Assembly (NCBI GenBank): GCA_036389395.1
Contig: DASVPY010000052.1
Span: 75,126 to 139,125, forward strand
Direction: 5' to 3'
Length of the DNA: 64,000 nt
From: QHXQ01 sp036389395
GTDB taxonomy: Bacteria; Acidobacteriota; Blastocatellia; Pyrinomonadales; Pyrinomonadaceae
Shown here piece after piece: positions 54,382-62,454 of the stretch. Within the stretch, counting starts at the first letter, position 1; each line of letters starts with the position of its first letter. A program made the position numbers and the translations under genes. The notes below the pieces were generated by a model, which saw nothing but the letters and a program-made list of their open reading frames with translations, was not told where the DNA came from and made no database searches.

Positions 54382-54924
54382 ATGGCACGCATCGCGGGGG
54401 TGGAGCCGGAGCGGGCTGAAGGGTATGTAAGGCGTGTGTTGGCGGCGCAGGCGCGGCGTTGGGGCGCGCCGCTGTTGAATCACCTGCTGTACGCGCGGCG
54501 GCCGACGATCTTCCGCGGCGCGCGCGCCATGTGGCAGGGCTTGGACGAGTCGGGGCTGATCGGCGCGCCGTTGCAGGCGCTCGTCAACCGGCGCGTGGCG
54601 GCGCTCAACGGGTGCGAGTTTTGACAGGACATCAACGCTGCCGTGGGCAGCGCGCTCGGCGTCCCGCGCGAGAAGATCGAAGCCCTGCCCGACTACGCCG
54701 CGAGTCCGCACTACACGGCGGCCGAACGCGTCGCGCTCGAATACGCCGACGCCATGACGATCACCGGCCGCGACGTGTCGGACGAACTGTTCACGCGCCT
54801 GCGCGCGCACTACACCGACGACGAGATCGTCGAGCTGACCGCCCTCATCGCCTGGGAGAACTCGTCCAGCAAGTTCAACCGCGCCCTGCGCGTGCCGTCG
54901 CAGCGGCTCTGGCACCCGGCGTAA
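54382..54924 (+). CDS. AhpD-like (carboxymuconolactone decarboxylase family) selenoprotein, CxxU
   Basis: 180 residues across an in-frame UGA. Upstream of it the frame reads a CMD/AhpD N-terminal helix bundle ending LVNRRVAALNGCEF; downstream it continues QDINAAVGSALGVPREKIEALPDY without a break. The family has Cys-x-x-Cys at this point, so the UGA at codon 81 replaces the second Cys: Cys78-Glu-Phe-Sec81. Later motifs (ERVALEYADAMTITGRDVSDELFTRLRAHYTDDEIVELTALIAWEN) are normal for the family and supply the catalytic His/Glu region. A Sec at this place would make a fast peroxide-reducing enzyme. Treating the UGA as a stop would yield two broken pieces. Confidence 0.93.
54636..54652 (+). promoter_or_regulatory. 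SECIS-like hairpin in the AhpD-like selenoprotein gene
   Basis: CGCTGCC and GGCAGCG form a 7-bp perfect stem with a GUG triloop, starting 11 nt after the UGA (loop at +19). Geometry and loop match the selD hairpin, while the stem sequence differs, which indicates covariation and a structural role. Confidence 0.7.
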
Positions 54925-54971
54925 CCGTGGCGCGGTCTTCGTTTAGCCCCCGGCGAGAGATAGGAAAAACC

Positions 54972-55000
54972 TTGACATTGGCGGCAGGGGCATATATAAG
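54972..55000 (+). promoter_or_regulatory. Strong sigma-70 promoter for the secreted EF-hand operon
   Basis: TTGACA (54972-54977), a 17-bp spacer and TATAAG (54995-55000) match the housekeeping consensus at 11 of 12 positions. It lies 60 nt upstream of the GTG at 55061, which also has AGGAGGAGG as ribosome binding site. Confidence 0.85.
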
Positions 55001-55060
55001 CCCGGCATCCCACATGGCTTGCCCTGACCCACTCACTCGCATAGGAGGAGGTTAAGTCCG

Positions 55061-55585
55061 GTGCGCCGCTCGAACTCGTTAAAAGCTCTATCGTGGTTAG
55101 GGCCGAGCTTGATCATGCTTGTCAGTCTTACTGCCAAGCTACCTGCGAGCGAGCAGGGGGCGGAGCAGGCGCAGATAGAGTTGCCCACGGTCGTCACTAA
55201 ACTCCGCAACGTAGCGATAGTTAAAACCGGGCTCAGGAACCCAGGCTCCAGAAGCCCGACCGTAGTCATCGAGGTGAAGAATAATTCCGACGTGCCCATT
55301 ATGGCCATGACCGTTTCCTATGGGCGGGACGGGCGCAGATCTATCATCGAGGATGGTGCGCTTCTGCCTGATCGCCCCAGGGAGATCGTGCTGGCCCCCC
55401 ACGCGACGAGAAAGTTCCGCATCTCGTTGGCCAACATTGATAAGGGCACCCCGGTCGTCGTGTCCGGGGCCATCTACGCGGACGGCATGGAGGACGGAGA
55501 GCCGCGTGCCCTCAAGGTAATACACGAGGAGCGAGAACACGAGCGGGAGAGGCGTAAGGCCCAGAAAGGAATGCCGGAGCCATGA
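55061..55585 (+). CDS. Exported protein of unknown function
   Basis: 174 residues from a GTG start with an excellent AGGAGGAGG ribosome binding site. N-terminal signal peptide (LSWLGPSLIMLVSLTAKLPASEQ). A beta-rich domain follows (VAIVKTGLRNPGSRSPTVVIEVKNNSDVPIMAMTVSYGRDG ... IVLAPHATRKFRISLANIDKGTPVVVSGAIYADG, ~47-145), resembling a bacterial Ig-like fold, and a highly charged tail (HEEREHERERRKAQ). Its TGA overlaps the ATG of the EF-hand gene. The well-matched promoter suggests strong constitutive expression. Confidence 0.75.
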   Translation: MRRSNSLKALSWLGPSLIMLVSLTAKLPASEQGAEQAQIELPTVVTKLRNVAIVKTGLRNPGSRSPTVVIEVKNNSDVPIMAMTVSYGRDGRRSIIEDGALLPDRPREIVLAPHATRKFRISLANIDKGTPVVVSGAIYADGMEDGEPRALKVIHEEREHERERRKAQKGMPEP

Positions 55586-55980
55586 GGGTGCTCGTCCTTA
55601 CCCTCTGGGTGCTTGCCGCGCTCGTCGTTATCTCGCGGCTGACGCCGCCCGCGCGTTGTGCGGTGTCGGGCTGTAAGGACTACTACGAGCCGAACGGCGG
55701 TAACGCCGACGGCACGATTGACAGCAGCGATGCCGTCTTCAATTTGCTGCGACTCTGGCCGGACACGAACCACAATGGGGTCTCAGAACCGGGCGAGTTG
55801 CACTCACTCCCCGAACTCGGTCTGAAGTCTATCGCGCTCGACTACAAGGAGTCGAAGCGGACAGACCAGTACGGTAATCAATTCCGCTACCGCGCGCACG
55901 TGAAAGACACGCGCGGAGCACAGCTCGGACGCCGGGCGTGGGATGTGATATTGCAGGTCAACCCGCCGCCGCGCCCGTAG
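55582..55980 (+). CDS. Exported EF-hand-like calcium-binding protein
   Basis: 132 residues. An N-terminal hydrophobic segment serves for export. A pair of EF-hand-like loops, NADGTIDSSDAVFNLLRLW and DTNHNGVSEPGELHSL (~42-77), flank a helix; both have Asp/Asn at the usual calcium positions. A DYKESKRTDQYGNQFRYRAHV beta stretch follows. It is coupled to the upstream exported gene by ATGA overlap and ends before a 25-bp terminator hairpin. Confidence 0.8.
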   Translation: MRVLVLTLWVLAALVVISRLTPPARCAVSGCKDYYEPNGGNADGTIDSSDAVFNLLRLWPDTNHNGVSEPGELHSLPELGLKSIALDYKESKRTDQYGNQFRYRAHVKDTRGAQLGRRAWDVILQVNPPPRP

Positions 55981-55992
55981 TCCGTCAAACCT

Positions 55993-56047
55993 GATAACGA
56001 AACCGCCCGGCGGCGAGTTGCGCTCGCCGCCGGGCGGTTTCGTTATC
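55993..56047. terminator. Very strong bidirectional terminator hairpin
   Basis: A 25-bp perfect inverted repeat (55993-56017 with 56023-56047) around a TTGCG loop, with the GATAACGAAACC/GGTTTCGTTATC ends supplying U-rich tracts on both strands. It separates the convergent EF-hand operon and the MocR gene. Confidence 0.9.
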
Positions 56048-56100
56048 GCTGCCCGTATGTAAGACCAACCTGGCCCCCGCCCGGAATATGATCACGCCAT

Positions 56101-57594
56101 TCACGCGAGGCTGCGGAGGGCGGCGGCGAGTTGGCGGACGGCGTGGCGGATTTGGCGTTCGTCGAAGGCGGCGTAGCCGAGCAGCAGCCCGCCGCGCCCG
56201 CCCGGCTTGAGGCGGAAGGAGGAGAGCGGTTGGGCGTCTATGCCGACGGCGGCGGCGGCGCGCGCCGCCTGTTGGTCGTCCACGCCCGCGGGCAGCCAGC
56301 CGACGAGGTGTATGCCGGCCGGGTCGGGGCGCACGTCGAGCAGGCCCGCGAGGTCGCGCGCGGCGGCGTCGAGCAGGACGCGTTGGCGTTCGGCGTAGAG
56401 CGCGCGCATACGGCGTATGTGGCGGGCGAAGTGGCCCTCGTTGATGAAGTCGGCCAAGACGGCCTGCTCGATGGTCGGCGAGAAGCGGCTGGCGAGGCCG
56501 CGCGCGTTCGTGAAGACTTCGACCAGATCGGGCGGCACGACCATGTAGCCGAGCCGCAGGGCGGGGAACAAGACCTTGCTGAACGTGCCGAGGTAGATGA
56601 CGCGCCCTTCGGCGTCCAAGCCTTGCAGCGCCGCGAGCGGGCGGCCCTCGTAGCGGTACTCGCTATCGTAGTCGTCCTCCAACACCCAAGCGCCCGCGCG
56701 GTTCGCCCATTCGAGCAGCGCGAGGCGGCGCGCCAGAGTCATCGTCACGCCGAGCGGGTATTGATGCGACGGCGTCACGTAGACGAGCCGCGCACCCGGC
56801 GCGAGCCGCGCGCCCGCGCGCACGTCCAACCCTTCCCCGTCCACGCCCACGGGCACGATGCGCGCGCCCGCGCCAGCGAACGCCGCGCGCGCGCCCACGT
56901 AGCCCGGCTCTTCGAGCCAGACCGCGTCGCCCTCGTCCAACAGCAAGCGCGGCACAATGTCGAACGCCTGCTGCGAGCCGGCGACGACGATGACCTGCGC
57001 CGCCTCGCAGCGCACGGCGCGCGCCGCGCCGAGGTAAGCCGCGAGCGCCTCGCGCAGAGGCTTGTAACCGGCCGGCTCCGTGTAGCCGAGCAACTCGCGC
57101 GCGGGTCTGCGCCAGCGGCGCGCAACCAGGCGCGACCAGAGCGCGAAGGGGAAGGCGTCGAGCGCGGGCGTGCCGGGACGGAACGGGCGCGTGTGCGCGG
57201 GGTCGCGCGAGACGTTGACGCGCGCCTCCGTGTAGCGCGCGGCGCGGCGCGCGAGCGTCCGACCTTTGCGCGGCGGGCGCGGCGCGGCGGGCGCGCGCGC
57301 GCGCGCGTGTATTAACTCCTCCGGCAAGGCGCGCGAGACGTAAGTGCCGGAGCCGACCTGACCCTCGACGTAGCCTTCGGCCAACAACTGCTCGAAGGCG
57401 TTGAGCACGGTGTTACGCGAGACGGACAGCTCCGCGGCCAGTTCGCGCGTGGACGGCAGGCGCGAGCCGGCGCGCAGTTGGCCCGTGAGGATCGCGGCGC
57501 GCAGCTCGTCGTAGAGCTGGCGGTAGAGCGGCACGCCGTCCGCCGCGTCGAGTCGGACGAAGGCGTAAGGGACTGTGGTCGTGCGTTTCGCCAT
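56101..57594 (-). CDS. MocR-type GntR/aminotransferase-fold regulator
   Basis: 497 residues. A GntR winged helix-turn-helix (YRQLYDELRAAILTGQLRAGSRLPSTRELAAELSVSRNTV, ~20-65) is joined by a basic linker to a class I aminotransferase-like domain that binds pyridoxal phosphate: YLGTFSKVLFPALRLGYMV carries the Schiff-base Lys, with LEDDYDSEYRYEGRPL before it. MocR/PdxR proteins regulate vitamin B6 genes. The divergent partner at 57820 belongs to the pyridoxamine-phosphate-oxidase family, so it is the likely target. A possible operator lies between them (57651-57689). Confidence 0.92.
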   Translation of the reverse strand: MAKRTTTVPYAFVRLDAADGVPLYRQLYDELRAAILTGQLRAGSRLPSTRELAAELSVSRNTVLNAFEQLLAEGYVEGQVGSGTYVSRALPEELIHARARAPAAPRPPRKGRTLARRAARYTEARVNVSRDPAHTRPFRPGTPALDAFPFALWSRLVARRWRRPARELLGYTEPAGYKPLREALAAYLGAARAVRCEAAQVIVVAGSQQAFDIVPRLLLDEGDAVWLEEPGYVGARAAFAGAGARIVPVGVDGEGLDVRAGARLAPGARLVYVTPSHQYPLGVTMTLARRLALLEWANRAGAWVLEDDYDSEYRYEGRPLAALQGLDAEGRVIYLGTFSKVLFPALRLGYMVVPPDLVEVFTNARGLASRFSPTIEQAVLADFINEGHFARHIRRMRALYAERQRVLLDAAARDLAGLLDVRPDPAGIHLVGWLPAGVDDQQAARAAAAVGIDAQPLSSFRLKPGGRGGLLLGYAAFDERQIRHAVRQLAAALRSLA

Positions 57595-57650
57595 GGGTCG
57601 CAGTTGGCCGGCCGGCGGGCCAGATTGGCTCTACGCGAGCGGGCTAAATG

Positions 57651-57689
57651 GCACTTGTTTTCCGGCCAATTCCTGCTAGTGTCAAGTGC
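57651..57689. promoter_or_regulatory. Possible operator of the MocR-type regulator
   Basis: GCACTTG (57651-57657) and its complement CAAGTGC (57683-57689) are 25 bp apart. A TTGGCC/GGCCAA pair (57604-57609, 57664-57669) lies in the same stretch. Both sit between the divergent regulator and oxidase-family genes, as MocR sites usually do. Confidence 0.4.
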
Positions 57690-57729
57690 GCGCGCGTGGG
57701 TGGTGATCTTCGAGATGAGAGAAAAGCCT

Positions 57730-57803
57730 TAACCGCAAAGGACGCGAAGAGGAGCAAAGGGCCGCAGGGTCAACCTTGAACCTTGAACTTTGAACTTTGA
57801 ACT
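57730..57803. repeat. Composite single-arm repeat (CCGCAAAGG then GTTCAAGG families)
   Basis: AACCGCAAAGGACGCGAAG units of the CCGCAAAGG family (57731-57760) are followed by CCTTGAACCTTGAACTTTG units of the GTTCAAGG family (57774-57803), each as one arm without its inverse. It is the only place where two families are joined, and it lies just before the oxidase-family start. Confidence 0.7.
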
Positions 57804-57819
57804 TCTCGCAGGAGCGACG

Positions 57820-58503
57820 ATGGGGACTGAAGTTTTTGCGCCGACCGGGCGCACGACGATCCGGCGTCTGCCGCAGCGCGGGCGCTACGAGCGCGAGGCC
57901 GTCAACGAAATCTTGGACGAGGGCTTCGTGTGTCACGTCGGCTTCGTGCTCGACGGGCAGCCGTTCGTCATCCCGACGGCTTACGGGCGCGTGGGCGACA
58001 CGCTCTACCTGCACGGCGCGCGGGCGAGCCGGATGCTGAAGGCTTTGCGCGCGGGCGCGCAGGTGTGCGTGACGGTGACGCTGGTGGACGGGCTGGTGCT
58101 CGCGCGTTCCGCCTTTCACCACTCGATGAACTACCGCTCGGTCGTCGTCTTCGGCGCAGCGCGCGCGGTGGAGGACGAGACGGAGAAGCTGGCGGCGCTG
58201 CGCGCCTTCACGGAGCACGTCGCGCCGGGGCGCTGGGCCGAGACGCGCCGGCCGAATCAGCAGGAGTTGAACGCGACGCTCGTGCTCGCGCTGCCGCTCG
58301 CGGAAGCGTCGGCGAAGGTGCGGACGGGGCCGCCCGTGGACGACGAAGAGGACTACGCACTGGCGGTCTGGGCGGGCGAGCTGCCCTTGCGCCTGACGGC
58401 GTGCGCGCCCGTCCCCGACCCGCGCCTCGCGCCCGGCATCGAGCCGCCGCCCCACGTCCGCGCCTACACGCGCGCCCAACGCGCGCCCGCCGAAGAAGAC
58501 TAA
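57820..58503 (+). CDS. Pyridoxamine 5'-phosphate oxidase-family flavoprotein
   Basis: 227 residues from ATG 57820 (CAGGAG upstream). After RGRYEREAVNEILDEGFVCHVGFVLDGQPFVIPTAYGRVGDTLYLHG it has the split-barrel flavin-binding fold of the PNPOx-like family, followed by ASRMLKALRAGAQVCVTVTLVDGLVLARSAFHHSMNYRSVVVFGAA. The NimA/FMN-binding subgroup reduces or binds flavins and is often controlled by MocR regulators, as here. The reaction is not defined. Confidence 0.88.
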   Translation: MGTEVFAPTGRTTIRRLPQRGRYEREAVNEILDEGFVCHVGFVLDGQPFVIPTAYGRVGDTLYLHGARASRMLKALRAGAQVCVTVTLVDGLVLARSAFHHSMNYRSVVVFGAARAVEDETEKLAALRAFTEHVAPGRWAETRRPNQQELNATLVLALPLAEASAKVRTGPPVDDEEDYALAVWAGELPLRLTACAPVPDPRLAPGIEPPPHVRAYTRAQRAPAEED

Positions 58504-58663
58504 TCCTTTGCGAACCACCGCAAAAATTCTTAGCGTGTTCCGCGCGGGATCGTGTTAGTCTTGCGGACGTGCGGCGGCCGACGGGCCGTCGCGCCGCAAG
58601 TCAAACATCCCCGCCGTCGGGGTTCATCAGCTTTCGTGGCCGGCTGAACGCAGCGCGAAAACT

Positions 58664-59776
58664 ATGCTCCAGACCGGAGCCGCAACCCGACCCGCCCCGA
58701 TCACCGTCATCATCCCCGCTTTCAACGCCGCCGCCTTCATCGCCGAAGCCGTCGCGCAGGTGCGCGCGCAGACGCTGCCCGTCGCCGAACTACTCGTCGT
58801 AGACGACGGCTCGACCGACCGCACGGCCGAGCTGGCCGCGGCGGCCGGCGCGCGCGTCATATGCCAGGCCAACGCCGGCCCTTCCGCCGCGCGCAACGCC
58901 GGTCTGCGCGCCGCCACGCAGCCCTGGGTCGCCTTCCTCGACGCCGACGATCTCTGGCGCGCAGACAAGTTGGAACGACAGTGGGCCGCGCTCGCGCTCT
59001 GCCCGGAGGCGCGCGCCGTCGCGTGCGACTACGACGTGGTGGACGCGGCGGGCCGGACAGTGCGCGGGGCGTCGTTCCGCGCCGCGTGCGGCGCAGCGCA
59101 ACGCGACGGCGCGGCGGCGCGACAGGTCGGTGGCGAGGCGCAACAGGTCAGCGCAGAGGCGCGACGGGTCGGCGCGGACGGCGTCTACTTCTCGCGCGTG
59201 ACGATGCACTTCTTCGAGTGTTTCTTCCCGCTGCCTTCGACGCTGATGCTGCGGCGCGACCTCATCGTCGCGCGCGGCGCGTTCGACGAGACGCTGCGGC
59301 TGGTCGCAGACTTCGAGTGCTACCTGCGGCTGCTGGCGGGCGGCGACCTGATCGTCGTCGCCCTGCCGCTAGTCAGCTACCGCCGGCACGACGGCAACTG
59401 TTCGCGCGATCAACTGCTCATGTATCGCGCCATGCGCGACCTGCGCGCGCGCGTCGCCGCGCGGCCCACGCTCTACCCGGCGGAGGCGGGCGCGACCATC
59501 GAGCACTGGCTGACGGCGAGTGCGTTGGAGGTGGGACGCTGGCTGATGGACGAGGCGCGGCTGGCCGAGGCGCGCCGCTGCTTCGCGCAGGCCGTGCGCA
59601 GCGGCGGCGGGCGGCGGGCGGCGCTGCTGTGGCTCTTCAGCTTCGGCCCGGCCGCCCTCTTCCGCCGCGCCGTCCGGCTCAAGCGCGCCTTCGTCCGCCG
59701 CTGTCTGCTGACCGACGAACTCGGCTTCGGCCCGCTCGGCGACACACCCAAACTCTTCGCGCGCGAAGGGAATTAA
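58664..59776 (+). CDS. Family 2 glycosyltransferase
   Basis: 370 residues. N-terminal GT-A domain: ITVIIPAFNAAAFIAEAVAQVRAQTLPVAELLVVDDGSTDRTAELAAAAGARVI and WVAFLDADDLWRADKLERQW with the Asp-Ala-Asp metal motif. The middle contains a 21-bp tandem repeat (residues 152-172). HFFECFFPLPSTLMLRRDLIVARGAFDE resumes the family pattern, and the C-terminal ~100 residues are helical. It probably adds a sugar to a surface polysaccharide. No neighbouring polysaccharide genes are seen. Confidence 0.87.
   Translation: MLQTGAATRPAPITVIIPAFNAAAFIAEAVAQVRAQTLPVAELLVVDDGSTDRTAELAAAAGARVICQANAGPSAARNAGLRAATQPWVAFLDADDLWRADKLERQWAALALCPEARAVACDYDVVDAAGRTVRGASFRAACGAAQRDGAAARQVGGEAQQVSAEARRVGADGVYFSRVTMHFFECFFPLPSTLMLRRDLIVARGAFDETLRLVADFECYLRLLAGGDLIVVALPLVSYRRHDGNCSRDQLLMYRAMRDLRARVAARPTLYPAEAGATIEHWLTASALEVGRWLMDEARLAEARRCFAQAVRSGGGRRAALLWLFSFGPAALFRRAVRLKRAFVRRCLLTDELGFGPLGDTPKLFAREGN
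59117..59179 (+). repeat. In-frame 21-bp tandem repeat inside the GT2 gene
   Basis: Three 21-bp copies encode the heptads ARQVGGE, AQQVSAE and ARRVGAD (residues 152-172), with a partial fourth copy upstream. They interrupt the GT-A domain between two conserved stretches and probably form a flexible or helical insertion. Confidence 0.75.
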
Positions 59777-59779
59777 ACT

Positions 59780-60526
59780 CTAACGCCGGTAGGCGGCCGC
59801 GCCCGCGCCCTTGTCGGCGTAGCCGCCCGCGTAGGTGATGACGCACATCAGCCCGTGCTGCGTGGGCGGGCCCCAGGCGACGCCCGCGACGGCGAACGCC
59901 GGGTTGAAGATGTTCAGCCGGTGACCGCGCGTCGGCACGCCGTCGTCTATGATCATGCCGACGACCGCCTCGCGCGCGTCGCCGCTGTTGTACGCGATGC
60001 TCTCGCCCACGGTCGTCTGCCACGAGCCGTAACGCTCGATGCGCTGCTCCGGCAAACTGCCGTCCGAGCCGCGGTGGCCCGTCTCGCCCGTCAGCCCCAG
60101 ATCGTTGACGTGATCGCGCGCGCCCGCGCACAGGCCGCGTGCCGCGTTGAGTGGCGCGACGGGGCGCTGCGCGCGCAGAAAGTTGACCGCCTCGTCGAGC
60201 ACGCCCAAGCCTTCCTGCAACGTGTAGGTCTTCGCCCCGATCTTAATCTGGTTGCCGCGCGCCGTCTGCTTCAACTGTTCGACGAAGGCGGCGTACTCCT
60301 GCGGGTGCGCGCGCGCGTAGTTCACCTCGTCGAGCAGCGCGCGCTCGGCCGGCGCGAGGAACTCTACCTTGGGCGCGGCCGCCTCGCGCCCCGTGACCAT
60401 GCGCAGCCCGCGCTCGGTCAGCGCGGCGAGCCGCGTCGGCAAGTCCGCGCGCAAGGCGACGACGACGACAATGGCGAGCGACAGCAGGACGACGGGCACG
60501 AGCAGGAAGGGACTTTTCTGCTTCAT
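59780..60526 (-). CDS. Exported CAP/SCP-domain protein
   Basis: 248 residues from ATG 60526, preceded by AAGGAG. An N-terminal membrane anchor or signal (FLLVPVVLLSLAIVVVVAL) is followed by a CAP domain: APAERALLDEVNYARAHPQEYAAFVEQL, TGHRGSDGSLPEQRIERYGSW (His and Glu of the CAP site), VGESIAYNSGDAREAVVGMIIDDGVPTRGHRLNIFNPAF. Bacterial CAP proteins are secreted and of mixed or unknown function. It is convergent with the GT2 gene. Confidence 0.88.
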   Translation of the reverse strand: MKQKSPFLLVPVVLLSLAIVVVVALRADLPTRLAALTERGLRMVTGREAAAPKVEFLAPAERALLDEVNYARAHPQEYAAFVEQLKQTARGNQIKIGAKTYTLQEGLGVLDEAVNFLRAQRPVAPLNAARGLCAGARDHVNDLGLTGETGHRGSDGSLPEQRIERYGSWQTTVGESIAYNSGDAREAVVGMIIDDGVPTRGHRLNIFNPAFAVAGVAWGPPTQHGLMCVITYAGGYADKGAGAAAYRR

Positions 60527-60690
60527 CGGGGGTGAACTCCTTGCGTTGAACGCCGTGCGGTCGTGACGACCCGGCGGCTTAACTATTTTGGTGAAAGCTG
60601 TATGACCGGCGCAAGCCGTCTCGTGCAGGTGCGCGGGGGCGACGATAATGCCCGCCGCGCCCACTGTCAAGAGTTGTCCTGAACTGCTCA

Positions 60691-60790
60691 AGCCTCCGTG
60701 CATCCTCTGTGCCCTCTGTGTCTCGGTGGTGAATGCCGCTCAGACTTCATTCACCCCAGAGACACAGAGGCCACAGAGGGAGCACAGAGT
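60691..60790. repeat. CACAGAGG-family intergenic hairpin repeat
   Basis: Left arm 60692-60734 and inverted right arm 60748-60789 around a short spacer; nearly the same sequence as 52432-52530. It lies between the CAP-domain gene and ssb. Confidence 0.85.
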
Positions 60791-60904
60791 ATGCTACTCC
60801 CGAAAAATTACGCGGCGCGGCCGGCGGGCGGTTCGGGGCGCGGCGGCGCGCGCTCTGTCCGCACGCAGTCTCCCTTTTGTTGCGCGTGAAACGCTGTACA
60901 ACGG

Positions 60905-60934
60905 TTGCAACAAGACGGGCGGATGGACTAAAGT
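60905..60934 (+). promoter_or_regulatory. Possible ssb promoter
   Basis: TTGCAA (60905-60910), an 18-bp spacer and TAAAGT (60929-60934), about 50 nt before the ssb start. Moderate match to the housekeeping consensus. Confidence 0.35.
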
Positions 60935-60986
60935 TGCTCGTGCCGTCGCTCGCGGGCGGCGAAACTTTCGCGGGAGTTGAAGAGGT

Positions 60987-61451
60987 ATGTCATTCAACAA
61001 AGTAATCGTCGTCGGCAACCTGGGGCGCGACCCGGAGCTGCGCTACACGCCGCAGGGGACGCCGTGCTGCACGTTCAGCCTGGCGTCGAACGAGCGGCGG
61101 CGCGGGCGCGACGGCGCGGAGGCGCAGGACGTGACCACCTGGTTTCGCGTCACCGTCTGGGGCAAGCAGGCCGAGACCGTCTCGAAGTATCTGACGAAGG
61201 GCCGCAGCGTCTACGTCGAAGGCCGCCTGCACGTCTCAGAGTGGACGGACAAGGAAGGGAAGCCGCGCTTCACGCTCGAAGTCAACGCGACCGACGTGCA
61301 GTTCATCGGCGGCGCGCAGGAGGGCGAGCGGCTCGGCTTGCCCGCGAGCGGCGGGGAATACGGCCGCGCGGCGGCGGCGACGGGCCGCACGGGCGGCGCG
61401 CGCAACGCGCCCGCGGCGGCCGCGGACGAGAGCGACGACATCCCTTTCTAA
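60987..61451 (+). CDS. ssb: Single-stranded DNA-binding protein
   Basis: 154 residues. OB-fold: FNKVIVVGNLGRDPELRYTPQGTPCCTFSLASNERRR, FRVTVWGKQAETVSKYLTKGRSVYVEGRL and TLEVNATDVQFIGG. A short Gly/Ala-rich linker leads to the acidic SDDIPF tip that recruits partner proteins. AGAGGT just before the ATG is the ribosome binding site. It opens a co-directional cluster with the zinc-ribbon protein, XPB helicase and Bax1 nuclease, which suggests a shared DNA-repair role. Confidence 0.95.
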   Translation: MSFNKVIVVGNLGRDPELRYTPQGTPCCTFSLASNERRRGRDGAEAQDVTTWFRVTVWGKQAETVSKYLTKGRSVYVEGRLHVSEWTDKEGKPRFTLEVNATDVQFIGGAQEGERLGLPASGGEYGRAAAATGRTGGARNAPAAAADESDDIPF

Positions 61452-61487
61452 ACCGACCCGGCGGACGAACAAGCAGGTGCAGGGAAG

Positions 61488-62390
61488 ATGAGCGCGGAGT
61501 TTGACGAAACGACCGAAGGCGCGGGCGCGCTCGCGCCGGTCGAAGGCTCGCCGTTCATGCCGGCGCTCTCCATCGAGCTGGCGGTCGAGCGTTACAACGC
61601 GGTGACGGAGTTCGTGAGCCGCGTGCTCCGGCGCGACGTGGACTACGGCGTCATTCCGGGCACGGAGAAGCTGACGCTCTTGAAGCCCGGCGCGGAGAAG
61701 CTGACGACGTTCTTCGGTCTCGCCACGCGCTTCCAACTCGTCGAGCGGATCGAGGACTGGACGGGCGCGGCGCACGGCGGCGAGCCGTTCTTCTACTACC
61801 TCTACCGCTGCCAGCTCTACCGCGGCGACTACCTGATCGCCGAAGCCGACGGCTCCTGCAACTCGCGCGAGCAGAAGTACCGCTGGCGCGAGGCCCAACG
61901 CCTCTGCCCCGCCTGCGGCCAGGCCGCCATCATCAAAGGGCGCGCAGAATACGGCGGCGGCTGGGTCTGCTTTCGCAAGAAGGGCGGCTGCGGCGCGAAG
62001 TACCCGGACGGCGATCAGCAGATCGAGACGCAGACGGTCGGGCGCGTGCCCAACGCCGACATCGCCGATCAGGTCAACACGATCCAGAAGATGGCGCAAA
62101 AAAGGAGTTTGGTTGCGGCGGTGCTGATCGCGGTCAACGCGTCGGAGTTTTTCACGCAGGACGTGGAGGATTTCGTCGGCGGCGTGCCGGCGGCGGCCGT
62201 TGCGGGCGCGTCGGGGCTTGAGGCCGAGATACTGGACGCGTGCCGGCGGTTAGGCCGGACGGAGGCCCAACTGCTAGATTGGCTGGGGCAGAAGTACGGG
62301 GTCGCGCAACTCTCGGCGCTGACGCCGCCGCAGCAGCGCGAGGTGTTGACGATGCTCCGGGCCAAGCTCGTCCGCCAGCGCGCCGCCTGA
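61488..62390 (+). CDS. Zinc-ribbon protein of a DNA-repair cluster (unknown function)
   Basis: 300 residues. The core YGVIPGTEKLTLLKPGAEKLTTFFGLATRF followed by ADGSCNSREQKYRWRE recurs in uncharacterised proteins of phages and bacteria. A Cys4 ribbon is placed at Cys140, Cys143, Cys161 and Cys168. Then NADIADQVNTIQKMAQKRSLVAAVLIAVNASEFFTQDVED and a C-terminal helical tail (~230-298). It lies between ssb and the XPB helicase on the same strand, so a role with single-stranded DNA or as a helicase partner is plausible, not shown. Confidence 0.7.
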   Translation: MSAEFDETTEGAGALAPVEGSPFMPALSIELAVERYNAVTEFVSRVLRRDVDYGVIPGTEKLTLLKPGAEKLTTFFGLATRFQLVERIEDWTGAAHGGEPFFYYLYRCQLYRGDYLIAEADGSCNSREQKYRWREAQRLCPACGQAAIIKGRAEYGGGWVCFRKKGGCGAKYPDGDQQIETQTVGRVPNADIADQVNTIQKMAQKRSLVAAVLIAVNASEFFTQDVEDFVGGVPAAAVAGASGLEAEILDACRRLGRTEAQLLDWLGQKYGVAQLSALTPPQQREVLTMLRAKLVRQRAA

Positions 62391-62454
62391 GAGCTTAAGA
62401 GGCGTTTGAGTTACTTTCCAAACGGCTTCTAAGATCACTCACCCGTAGGCCGCG

